In this document: positions 57,901-64,000 of the stretch, one piece after another
How the letters are laid out: each line of letters begins with the position of its first letter
How positions within the stretch are numbered: position 1 is the stretch's first letter
Assembly (NCBI RefSeq): GCF_900452415.1
Contig: NZ_UGNX01000001.1
Location: 3,348,001 to 3,412,000, forward strand
Direction of reading: 5' to 3'
Source: Legionella cincinnatiensis
GTDB taxonomy: Bacteria; Pseudomonadota; Gammaproteobacteria; Legionellales; Legionellaceae
Length of the DNA: 64,000 bases
The notes under the pieces: model-generated
What the model saw: the letters and a program-made list of their open reading frames with translations, nothing else
What the model was told of the DNA's origin: nothing
Database searches by the model: none
Made by a program: the position numbers and the translations under genes

Positions 57901-59065
57901 TTTGCGGAAAAGTTTTTTGGGTATTTTGTGGCATTAACCAGGATGCAGAAGCCAATTGTTGAAAATGACCTAAGCGCATTCGCCCTTGCATAAAAGAATC
58001 AAGCCCTGCTAAAAATTGGTCCACAATCTGTGGCAATGAGGCAAAAAAATGAAGGTGTTGTGGGTAACTTACGGTAATTTGTGCTAATTGCGAATCATAA
58101 TGGATAGATACGACTGCATCGTGTTCTTGACTTTTCTCATCAAAGGATACCAAAACAGAAGAATGAGTTGATGGTGTAACTGCATAAAACTTATTATGAA
58201 TCACTTCATAACGTGGATCCTGATAATGGCTCTGTAAAGAACAATAATCGTCGTTGAAATAACATGGAACAAATTTGGTCAGTTTATTGCTAGCAATCAA
58301 TAGATCATAAGTGTAGATACCATCTTTTCTAGAATTGAATAATTGTAATAAATAAAGTGTGAAGAGCTCTAAATAATCTTTTTGGGGCAAATGACAACAT
58401 TGGCTACTTCTGGCTGCCTTTATCTTTTGGGGATGAGCGTCAATTAAAAAAACATCTTCATTGCCTTGAACCGATTGATAATATTGATTCAAGGCTACAA
58501 GTTCATATTCATAAGTCTGCAATGCTACGAATTGATTAGCTTTTGGAACTCTAGCCACAGGAGTTAATTCATTCTCTCCATATTTAGAAAGATGGATAAT
58601 GGTGTCGATGAATACTTCTGTTAATTCTCTATTTATATAAGGTAAAAAATTAGGATCTTGCTGATGATAAGGATTAATTATTTGCTTATTGACTACTTGT
58701 TTTTGCGCATTATTTTTGCCAATAAACGAGAAAAGATTTATTTGATCAGTGGTCAGTTCAAAATCTAGAATAATGGACTCATTTTTTAATCCTTTTGAGG
58801 TACCCATTAAATGTAACTCATAATTAACATTCAGTTGCTCTAACTGATCTTCACTAACTACCCTAAAATTATGGGTATATTTATCAATCCATGTTGCCTG
58901 CATTTCAACCCAATGCGCATTCACAAAAACAAAATGTCCAGCATCAATCAGATAATCGATAAAGGATTGGACTAGTTTATTGATTTTTAAATTAATTAAG
59001 ACCTTTAATATTTTCATCACTATTACCCTGATTGAAATTTGAAGAAAAAACATGAAAAAATCCAT
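51911..59065 (-). CDS. NRPS, modules Gly / Cy-Cys-oxidase (thiazole-forming)
   Basis: The protein has 2384 residues. The first ~385 have no HHxxxDG motif but end like a condensation domain, so this looks like a decayed C domain. Then follow A ~389-895 with code DILQLGVIW, glycine (YTSGTTGKPKG, NVYGPTETT, YKTGDL); T ~928; Cy ~996-1435 with the DAIIIDMSS (DxxxxDxxS) motif replacing HHxxxDG; A from ~1441 with code DLYNLSLIW, cysteine; and an FMN oxidase domain at ~1910-2230 (YPSGGSSYSV, LFYYHPLKQAL) inserted between the A8 and A10 motifs, as in epothilone- and bleomycin-type synthetases. A10 and T (~2326) close it. The predicted product is a glycyl-thiazole thioester. GGAG lies seven bases before the ATG at 59065; an ATG at 59017 with AGGG is an alternative. 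Confidence 0.94.
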   Translation of the reverse strand: MDFFMFFLQISIRVIVMKILKVLINLKINKLVQSFIDYLIDAGHFVFVNAHWVEMQATWIDKYTHNFRVVSEDQLEQLNVNYELHLMGTSKGLKNESIILDFELTTDQINLFSFIGKNNAQKQVVNKQIINPYHQQDPNFLPYINRELTEVFIDTIIHLSKYGENELTPVARVPKANQFVALQTYEYELVALNQYYQSVQGNEDVFLIDAHPQKIKAARSSQCCHLPQKDYLELFTLYLLQLFNSRKDGIYTYDLLIASNKLTKFVPCYFNDDYCSLQSHYQDPRYEVIHNKFYAVTPSTHSSVLVSFDEKSQEHDAVVSIHYDSQLAQITVSYPQHLHFFASLPQIVDQFLAGLDSFMQGRMRLGHFQQLASASWLMPQNTQKTFPQTLIHQLFEQQAALLPHNVAVSCGEIYLTYNELNEQANQLAAWIHTQGIAENQLIVLYMERKVDLVVAVLAVLKSGNAYVPLDLKYPNERVATIIEDCQPALILTHGCYYEKLKQITPTTPLLALDAPDIRAQLCSFSQENLEPCNDVTHLAYVIYTSGTTGKPKGVMIEHRALVNTISYFAETVKFSATDKLLAVTTIAFDIAGLELYMPLICGGEIILARQQEVMDAPRLLQIIEEKQITVMQATPSLWHLVVQALGDKTLAIRALCGGEALNEVLATALMQKVSFLWNVYGPTETTIWSTINLCRETNNPSFIGKPIANTECYVLDEHLLPLPVGVIGELYIGGAGLARGYWCREELTTQQFLYHSFTDSSQAFRLYKTGDLVRWTSAGELEFLGRNDFQVKIRGHRIELGDIESALNEFAGVQQSVVAVKTMQDEEQASQINHYLVGYYVAPSCIDEEAILVHLAKKIPDYMMPNMLMRLEGIPLNPNGKVDRKALPIPNFNSSAFMAPRNELEIKLCAIWAKVLGLPVTRANILDDFFRLGGNSILAIQLVNKINHELHSDIAIRDVFIEKNIANLAHRVEQSLGRFIYKEYQVQPMDKSNLYQPFPLNNVQQTYYWGRFDHFELSNISTHVYTEFKYIGLDVERLQNAFNQLIQRHLALRTVFIEDQQCFLEEVTPYAIAYFELSTEAELLAIRQQFSHKVYSPDTYPLFDVFVTKFNGIYLLHVSFDAIIIDMSSFEILFTEWITLYEHPEHRFPTLQLNFRDYILQSERLRASLLFEHAQVYWQKRLDDYYLEMNLPLIARPSQVKYPHFQRISKIIPKLIWDKLTAKAHHIGVSLTALVLEAYARTLCFWSGQKQVAVNLTLFNRLPLHPQVNDLIGDFTALELFAYQYNTLETVNSVLEKTHQQLLTDLEHNLFDGIDFQRMLRQHHSIPSDTILSPIVLTSVLGGANQSSLFHLPMNSSYQGIHYAISQTSQVWLDNKAYETHEGFIAEWDYVEQLFAPQTIQAMHETYCQLIEALALTDWEHDVFPAAVLPKLHTQLINEANQYPRAFSEETLVSAYERSLEVAGCSELIAVIDAGKKAEYSHGELWSASEQVVASLLATGSQGRLIAVLSEKGYSQVVATLSIMKAGYAYLPLHVDWPLGRVHEVLKQGGVELVLVSRKMAAHEETYASLVNEYEVLIIEDALEHAVDLGLEKPKVHADDVAYVIFTSGSTGKPKGVTISHRGALNTIEAVNERFGVSSKDKVLALSELSFDLSVYDIYGLLLAGGCIVFPEQEQTKEPKHWLSLIEAHQISLWNTVPQLAGLLVDEAEGPLPSLRAFLLSGDWIPVSLPKKLKESCPEATVMSLGGATEGSIWSIWYPIEEVNPNWSSIPYGVAMPNQHMYVLNQDGAHCPVGVMGEIHIGGMGVALNYWGDEEITQRQFFTHPQLGKVYRTGDLGRWHEDGYMEFCGRNDFQVKINGYRVELDEITAKIEQIKGVEKAVVALQKHEGKTHLVAYLLPENRKQESSLDKDLFKLEQRGLLANKHISYQLPQPILVTHPNRRKSYRNFISTPIDSTLVQKIGNSSLMMQAECKYRLAPIDIQSLMRVLASIAGQQVANRALPKYQYPSGGSSYSVRCFVNVPDKLQDLEQGLFYYHPLKQALCATDLMSSADDIEFHFVVHWPAIQPLYADLSKKLAYIELGHMLHLMLSSLLVEGFSYALSIEDKVLDSDNHLLAKVKLTQEKAFFPCFSLGLKYLSNQNQSYVDETQNSVLSLRDFSIFTQSSEFGQLLRASQLMITAEGDDSWQNYLMAGYSFQAISQSLYAHNIGSCTLGFTPYAGALYAMVLGSIEAQEQEKPESAPPLISLEQLMNQELSHSLPDYMLPHAYALLDVLPLSANGKLAKNQLPEITIKHEYQAPETEFEWQMASIWAKILSLSPSSIGRVDNFFALGGNSLLAMQLVRQLNRELKLNMKLTDLYQYSTLRDIARNFSPAQEEVREEGVI
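53502..54747. repeat. Near-identical Cys adenylation segment (copy in first NRPS)
   Basis: Partner of 44603-45848. The copies differ at a few dozen scattered bases at most. The flanking Cy domains are clearly diverged, so the A domain alone has been homogenised. Confidence 0.88.
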
Positions 59066-59260
59066 GTCTTTTCTCCAAAAAATTGACTCTTCGATTTAAT
59101 TGGGGGGATATTATTTACAGGTATTTTCGAGCGCTCAATTAAATCAATACCCAGTCAAGAAAACTCTATACGTTCTGCATTAGCTTGATTTCTTAAACAA
59201 AGACATAAAATTTTCTTTCATGTCTTCGTTCAAACAAAGCTCCATTTTGGTCCATCCAAA

Positions 59261-60151
59261 TTATTTTTTAGCAACAACTACAGGGGCCATCCCTTTCTCA
59301 TTGTATTGAATGCTTTCTATTGTAAAACCAGCAGCCTGAAGTTGAATTTTCATGTTCTCTTCCGTGCAAAAATTCAAATAATTAATTTGGACAATATCAC
59401 CGAAAATCGCTCGTTCTTTGAGAAAATTCTCAGGGGAGATCAGAGACTCAACATTCTGTGGTGGTGGAGGAATAAAACTAATCACTAACGTTCCCTCAGG
59501 TTTCAATGCTTTATAAAAGCTTTGATATAATGCAACTAATCTCTTTTCACAAGATTCATACATATTTAATCCATTACTTGTAAGCAGATCAAACTCCGAC
59601 TCAATCGCTAAATCCCATGCATCTTTTTGCATCAAAGTAATTTGTTCATTGGAAAAACCTTGTTCATGCGCATTTTGACGCGCAAAATTTAAAGATTCGG
59701 AATCCGCATCAATACCCACAAGATGGATATTGTGATAAGAAGAATAATCAAGAAATAACAAATCATCCATTAAACCACTAGGAATAGAAGCTAAGGTCAT
59801 ATTAGATTTTAGTCTTTTTCTAATTTCTTCCTGAAATGTATAAAAACGCTCACGCGCCATCACATAAAGCGACTTGTTTAACAACCATGACTCTAACTCT
59901 ATTGCTTGTTCCTGATCCGGGTTATTACGAAAAATGTAGGAAGTCCAATATCCATTGAGTCCGCGATTATGCAACAAAAATCGTCCTAAACTAAAAGACG
60001 CCAATTCATTTAACAATTCTAATGTTTCATGCAGCGGCAAAAATAAATGATCACTTTTTTCCAGACGACTCTTGGTAGAAGCTACTAGTTGCTTGGTAGT
60101 TTCATCATAAGGAACATGACTTACTGTTTGATGGGAAATAGCGACACTCAT
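59261..60151 (-). CDS. SAM-dependent methyltransferase of the NRPS operon
   Basis: The 296-residue protein has an N-terminal helical lid (residues 1-110). The class I fold follows: LASIPSGLMDDLL (motif I region, altered from the usual VLDxGxGxG), HLVGIDADSESLNFAR with the acidic ribose-binding Asp, LMQKDAWDL, LLTSNGLNMY, and LVISFIPPPP. Altered motif I with a following GIDADS is known in small-molecule O-methyltransferases. AAGGA lies before the ATG, 13 bases after the AurF-like gene. Inference: O-methylation of the enol (tetramic acid type) or of the oxime of the peptide product; the sequence does not decide which. Confidence 0.83.
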   Translation of the reverse strand: MSVAISHQTVSHVPYDETTKQLVASTKSRLEKSDHLFLPLHETLELLNELASFSLGRFLLHNRGLNGYWTSYIFRNNPDQEQAIELESWLLNKSLYVMARERFYTFQEEIRKRLKSNMTLASIPSGLMDDLLFLDYSSYHNIHLVGIDADSESLNFARQNAHEQGFSNEQITLMQKDAWDLAIESEFDLLTSNGLNMYESCEKRLVALYQSFYKALKPEGTLVISFIPPPPQNVESLISPENFLKERAIFGDIVQINYLNFCTEENMKIQLQAAGFTIESIQYNEKGMAPVVVAKK

Positions 60152-60164
60152 TTTTAATCCTTTA

Positions 60165-61130
60165 TTAAATTAAAGCTAAATTGTTAAAACTCTTTTTTAC
60201 TGAAACATGATCTAAAATACCCGTTTTTTGTAATACCTGAATGACATTTTTCACTATGGGCAATTCTGGAGTAATTTCAAACCCGTGATACAATTGATTC
60301 ACAAGCTTTGCGGCTTTTTCTTCATTTCCAAAAAGAGAATTAAGTAACTCCAAATTGAATTGTTTATCTGAGTTGATATGCAAATAGAGTTTAACAAAGG
60401 AAGCCAAATGCTCCCCGATACACTCCTGATAATCCTGAGGAAGATTTGCCCAGGTATATGCCAACAAATCATAAAAATAACCATAATGTCGCGATTCATC
60501 ATTCATATGGTCATTAACGTAAAATTTAATAGAAGGATGTACACTAGGACTATTAAAAAATTCGACCAATTCACGAACTAAAGTCGTTTCAAAAATACAT
60601 ACAGCTAATATTTCAAAAATAGCATGGTATTTGCAAGGCAAACTATTTTTAATTTGGAGTACTGCATTATAAGAATCAGAGATTGGATAATTCAATTTTC
60701 TTCGCGTTGGAAATTGTCTATCCAGTTGCATCATCATGTTTTTTGCGACATAGACATGATAATACTCATCAATCAAAACTGTATAAGCATTGAGTTTTGT
60801 GTCTTCACTATAAATTACTGGCAATGATTCATAAATGATAAGATGACACGCGTTATTGATCAGTTTGACTTCAAGATGAATAATGTCATTTAAATATTTG
60901 AAAAATGACTGAAGAAGTATTTCTTTTTTGATTGATTCACCTAATGCTTGAACTTCTTCATTGAGTAAAATGGGCTGCTTGTCACTGGGGAAAAAATAAC
61001 CTTCAAGACTAAAATCTATATACTTCTCTGGGCGTGAACGAACCGAACTTCGCGAATCCCACTTTTGTTGATAAACAGTAAACTCAGTATCCTTTATTTC
61101 ACTAATTACACTGGACATCGGCTTCATCAT
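60165..61130 (-). CDS. AurF-like diiron N-oxygenase
   Basis: The 321-residue all-helical protein has the iron ligand pattern of the AurF family: a Glu in EVKLINNACH, IDEYYH (ExxxH type), paired Glu in FEILAVCIFETTLVRELVE, and DESRHYG (DExxH type, with the extra His ligand). AurF-type enzymes oxidise amines stepwise to hydroxylamine and nitroso or nitro groups. Inference: oxidation of the glycyl amine to the oxime of an althiomycin-like product. Three ATGs (61130, 61127, 61118) are possible; AAGG abuts the first, so the true start may be the third. It is the first gene of the operon. Confidence 0.85.
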   Translation of the reverse strand: MMKPMSSVISEIKDTEFTVYQQKWDSRSSVRSRPEKYIDFSLEGYFFPSDKQPILLNEEVQALGESIKKEILLQSFFKYLNDIIHLEVKLINNACHLIIYESLPVIYSEDTKLNAYTVLIDEYYHVYVAKNMMMQLDRQFPTRRKLNYPISDSYNAVLQIKNSLPCKYHAIFEILAVCIFETTLVRELVEFFNSPSVHPSIKFYVNDHMNDESRHYGYFYDLLAYTWANLPQDYQECIGEHLASFVKLYLHINSDKQFNLELLNSLFGNEEKAAKLVNQLYHGFEITPELPIVKNVIQVLQKTGILDHVSVKKSFNNLALI

Positions 61131-61209
61131 CCTTAACTTGGAATAGAAGAGACTCCAGCTCTTTATTGAGTAACTCCGTTTATTTTCTGATTCCTGATCT
61201 AAAGCGCAA

Positions 61210-61238
61210 AAACTACCATTTCAATAAATAATTGTCAA
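61210..61238 (-). promoter_or_regulatory. Candidate promoter of the NRPS operon
   Basis: On the minus strand a perfect TTGACA (61233-61238) is followed after 17 bases by TAGTTT (61210-61215). It lies about 80 bases ahead of the AurF-like start. The -10 is weak, so activation by a regulator is possible. No regulator gene is in the operon. Confidence 0.45.
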
Positions 61239-61399
61239 AGAATTTTTCTTAAAATATGAACAAATATTCAACCAAAACTACAACCTTCACTTAGTTTCTC
61301 CATTCCGACTTAAACTCCCTCATTAACTATTGCGTCTACCACAATGTATTTGGAATAATGCTCTTGGATATTAAACATTCTCTCGGCACAGGAAGAACT

Positions 61400-62413
61400 A
61401 TGATGTATAAAAAATCAGAGAAATGCGCATGTGACACCCATTTATCGAGGACTGATCAAAACTGCGACTATTTAGCAGAAGCACTTGATCTTGCTTACAA
61501 TTCAAGAAAAAAACCTCGAAGAAAATTCGCTAAGATATCGTCCCTCATCAATACTTTCTGCATCCTTTTTGCTGCAGGAAATTCTTCTGCCTGGGCTCAT
61601 GGTGGAGGGGGTTTTCATGGACAAGGTGGTGGATTTGAATGGGGTAGCTACTCTCGTGAATCTGCAGGGATGTATCACCACAATAACAGTTATCCTGCCT
61701 GGGGATCTTCAGGAGGCTATCGGGAAGGTGGATACTATCATGGTTCACTAGGCTCCTCTTATGGGACCATGCATCCATTCCAAGAACATCACCCACAAAC
61801 CATTCGTCCTTTTAATCAAGCATCAACCGGAATAGGTCATATTGATGGCTTTCATCATGGCGGGTACGCTAACAAAGAGTTTGCTGGCAATGCAAATTGG
61901 ATAAACCACAACAATTGGCATGGCAATTATTGGCATGGCAACTATTGGCATGGTAGCTATTGGGCTGGAGAAGCCTATTGGGGACCAGGACCTTATTGGG
62001 GTTGGGGGAATAGCTTTTTCTATGGCGCATTATTTGGAGCAACATTTACAACAGCATTCTTTTTACCGCCTGTTTATGTAGACTATTATTATTCTGTTCC
62101 ATTATATTATTACCCTGGACCTTATAATTATACTATCCTCGTTAGCAACTACTCAGCCGTACCTGCGCCTCCGTTACGACCTGCACCACAAAAAGTGGAA
62201 ACTTGGGTTCCAGCCAAAAATGGCTATATTCCAGTGAATGCAGTGCTCAATAACATTGTCAATAAAAAAGCAACTTATTATTGTCGTGTTAAGTTCCATG
62301 GAAACATATCTTATGGAGTTCTGATTCCGAATGACGGTTGTTATGTGGAAGAACCTTCAGTAACCATGAGATTTTCAAAATATGATATTCTGGTTTCTTC
62401 GATCGTGGGTTAA
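61400..62413 (+). CDS. Exported Gly/His/Tyr/Trp-rich protein with C-terminal DM9-like domain
   Basis: The protein of about 337 residues starts at one of two adjacent ATGs after AGGAAGA. A hydrophobic segment at residues ~28-52 (ISSLINTFCILFAAG) follows a long basic N-region and probably works as a signal or anchor. The middle (about 55-215) is low complexity, with GGYREGGYYHG-like and repeated WHGNYW units (three tandem copies near residue 180). The C-terminal ~65 residues (ETWVPAKNGYIPVNAV, then KYDILV) resemble the DM9/DUF3421 domain, a mannose-binding fold found mainly in insects and other eukaryotes. Inference: a surface carbohydrate- or metal-binding protein. Confidence 0.72.
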   Translation: MMYKKSEKCACDTHLSRTDQNCDYLAEALDLAYNSRKKPRRKFAKISSLINTFCILFAAGNSSAWAHGGGGFHGQGGGFEWGSYSRESAGMYHHNNSYPAWGSSGGYREGGYYHGSLGSSYGTMHPFQEHHPQTIRPFNQASTGIGHIDGFHHGGYANKEFAGNANWINHNNWHGNYWHGNYWHGSYWAGEAYWGPGPYWGWGNSFFYGALFGATFTTAFFLPPVYVDYYYSVPLYYYPGPYNYTILVSNYSAVPAPPLRPAPQKVETWVPAKNGYIPVNAVLNNIVNKKATYYCRVKFHGNISYGVLIPNDGCYVEEPSVTMRFSKYDILVSSIVG

Positions 62414-62485
62414 GAAGAAAATTGTAAGTGCTTGTGTAAGTGTTTAAAATTTAGTCACCATCGCTTTCGCGGCGTTATTGCGGAG

Positions 62486-62528
62486 GGTGACGCGCCCCTA
62501 AACGTCACCTTCCGTGAAAACGGAAGGT
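62486..62528. repeat. Two overlapping hairpins
   Basis: GGTGACG (62486-62492) pairs with CGTCACC (62503-62509). ACCTTCCGT (62507-62515) pairs perfectly with ACGGAAGGT (62520-62528) across a GAAA tetraloop. Both stems use 62507-62509, so at full length they exclude each other. They lie between convergent genes and may act as a terminator, although no T run follows. Confidence 0.55.
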
Positions 62529-62610
62529 CTAGAAAATAACAAATCGTACTGCTTACGCAGAGGGGGAGCGCTCTTAAAACGCCGTGATTGATACAGCCAC
62601 TTGATCTTGA

Positions 62611-64000
62611 TTAATTTCCAGCAAAAGAACACTTCGCGGTTTTTAACAATAATTGAGATAACTTGATGTATCCTTTTCTTTTTAAATGAGAAAAGCTATC
62701 TACGATATCTTCTTGATCAAGAATATCATCCATTTCCAAAAGCAATACATTGGGCTTTTCTTTCGCAATATTTCTCATAATCTTATTAAGCAATTCAGTG
62801 CGTTTAACAATTCTCTCGTTTTGTTCTTGGGTCATTAATGGCAATGGTATTTTTTCAGGAGGATTAATAAATAACAGTTTTACATGTTCTGGAAAAAGAC
62901 CAATATACCAAAGTACGTTATTTTCAAATTGCTTTTCAGAAACATAGCCACGGTAATTTTTAAATACAAAATAAAAAATGAACTGATAGAGAATTTTTCG
63001 CCAACGGTCTCCGAACCAATCCAATGTAGCATTAACAATTTTTTCAATTCGTGGCCACGGAGAAAAACGATTATCAAGATTAAATCGTTTAATATCACGC
63101 ATCCCATTAATCATCATTGTTTTAATATGTTCTCCCAGCACTTGATTGTCCTGCTTGATCGTTTTCAAACTTTTCCAGAAAATATAACTGGATGTGACAG
63201 GGATTTTTTTGCTTTGGATCTTATAGTTCCCACTGTAATAATCGCTTTCAAGAAAATTAACGATCATATGGTACTCATTACTTTCTATGGCTTTTCGTGT
63301 TTTATCAAAACGTGTATCTTGCTTGCCCTCTAAATTTTCTCGTAAAAAATGTAAATTTGCATATTCAAAGAATGAGAATATTTCCTCATCTACGTGATAG
63401 TGTTCACTGAGAAGAAACGAAACGGCATTGGCAAGACATGGACCTCTGACTAAAACTTTTTTACTATTGGGAGTCGATTTTTTTTCGTCACTTTCTTGTT
63501 GCAAATTAATTGCAATAAAGTCCAGATTTATATCCACATTTTTTAGTTTAGAAATATTAAATGAAGGTTTTAATTCGGGATACATTGCTTTTAACCATTG
63601 ATACATCCTTGCTTCAACGCACATTCCTAGAATACGACATGAAAACACATAGTGAAATAAGGTATTATTTAAAATACAAACATACCCTACAACTCCATAA
63701 TCTCCGTACTTATCTTCCACCCGGATTTTAAAATTGCTCCCATTTTTTAATTCAAATAAAGTAAATAAATACTCATACTTAATTCGTGATCGCGTATAAT
63801 TCATCTGATTTGAACGGTTCACAAGCTCTATCACGCGTTCAATCTCATGATCATTGATGTCTAAAGGGATAAGCTGAATTTTGATATTGCATTCTTTCAA
63901 GAATGCGTGTTCATCATTATTTTTTTCAAGAAATGTTATTTTATTTTTCTCTTTCCTTTCTAGAATTTTATAATGTGCTAAGCGCTCGCGATTACTGTCA
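62611..64000 (-). CDS. FkbH-like protein with SGNH-like C-terminal domain (partial)
   Basis: The frame is open to the right edge, so the N-terminal HAD domain lies outside. From the edge inward it reads DSNRERLAHYKILERK, the classic DxNRERLxxY segment of FkbH-type HAD-IIIC proteins. Next comes the GNAT-like part: LVNRSNQMNYT, VEDKYGDYGVVGY and VFSCRILGMCVE. The remaining ~280 residues are extra: a GPCLANAVSFLL block resembling SGNH block I with Cys in place of Ser, and a final DSFSHLKRKGY that fits the Asp-x-x-His catalytic block. FkbH proteins load glyceryl units onto carrier proteins. A TTG at 63900 is not a real start. Whether it serves the nearby NRPS operon is unclear. Confidence 0.78.
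   Translation of the reverse strand, partial: DSNRERLAHYKILERKEKNKITFLEKNNDEHAFLKECNIKIQLIPLDINDHEIERVIELVNRSNQMNYTRSRIKYEYLFTLFELKNGSNFKIRVEDKYGDYGVVGYVCILNNTLFHYVFSCRILGMCVEARMYQWLKAMYPELKPSFNISKLKNVDINLDFIAINLQQESDEKKSTPNSKKVLVRGPCLANAVSFLLSEHYHVDEEIFSFFEYANLHFLRENLEGKQDTRFDKTRKAIESNEYHMIVNFLESDYYSGNYKIQSKKIPVTSSYIFWKSLKTIKQDNQVLGEHIKTMMINGMRDIKRFNLDNRFSPWPRIEKIVNATLDWFGDRWRKILYQFIFYFVFKNYRGYVSEKQFENNVLWYIGLFPEHVKLLFINPPEKIPLPLMTQEQNERIVKRTELLNKIMRNIAKEKPNVLLLEMDDILDQEDIVDSFSHLKRKGYIKLSQLLLKTAKCSFAGN

Noticed and set aside
37074..59065. Siderophore (yersiniabactin/pyochelin-like) reading of the Cy-Cys modules
   Set aside because: There is no salicylate or DHB starter module, no TonB receptor or iron-uptake gene and no Fur-like site; the AurF enzyme, Ser and Gly modules and KS-ACP-TE fit an althiomycin-like product better.
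63900..63900. TTG at 63900 as the start of a 429-residue orphan
   Set aside because: The frame stays open upstream and reads the DSNRERLAHY segment of FkbH proteins, so the gene is edge-truncated.

Overview
The window is AT-rich DNA from a gammaproteobacterium, most likely a Legionella or close relative. The support is indirect: a short-form PEP carboxylase, a periplasmic DUF2608 HAD protein, several large orphan proteins of Dot/Icm-effector character, NsrR-controlled nitric oxide defence, and low-GC codon use. No rRNA, tRNA, CRISPR array or transposase gene was found. The species cannot be named from this sequence.

Left part (1-33.3 kb): an edge-truncated epimerase/SPW/VKOR-like fusion; PEP carboxylase; a reductase-methyltransferase fusion; a four-gene overlapping operon of P450, class I terpene synthase-like protein, FAD monooxygenase and GST-like protein (7.26-11.33 kb); an NsrR-controlled split NO dioxygenase (truncated haemoglobin plus ferredoxin-type reductase) with a clear operator; an APC permease; a divergent pair of effector-like genes (one with a GFSRG hydrolase motif); a secreted sedolisin protease beside a secreted beta-propeller protein; formyl-THF deformylase; an Asp/Asn hydroxylase-like dioxygenase; a Toprim/coiled-coil protein; and several orphans. 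Three copies of a fold-back repeat (11.46, 24.18 and 29.21 kb) are scattered here. One of them sits inside a short-chain dehydrogenase pseudogene.

Right part (33.4-61.1 kb): a minus-strand operon of about 28 kb. In transcription order it reads AurF-like diiron N-oxygenase, SAM methyltransferase, NRPS (Gly; Cy-Cys-oxidase), NRPS-PKS (C-Ser-E; Cy-Cys-E; C-Gly; KS-ACP-TE without an AT), ABC-F ATPase, Bcr/CflA-type MFS exporter, and a proline-iminopeptidase-like hydrolase. Reading the adenylation codes by eye gives Gly-Cys-Ser-Cys-Gly plus one malonate. With a thiazole oxidase, a second heterocyclisation, an N-oxygenase and a methyltransferase, this matches the logic of the ribosome-targeting antibiotic althiomycin: oxime-thiazole, serine, thiazoline, methoxypyrrolinone. 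The ABC-F ATPase, translationally coupled to the synthetase, would fit self-protection of the ribosome, and the MFS protein would fit export. The two synthetase genes carry long near-identical internal segments, which points to recent module duplication or gene conversion.

Right edge (61.4-64 kb): a Gly/His/Tyr-rich exported protein ending in a DM9-like domain, a double hairpin, and the C-terminal part of an FkbH-like protein fused to an SGNH-like domain, running off the window.
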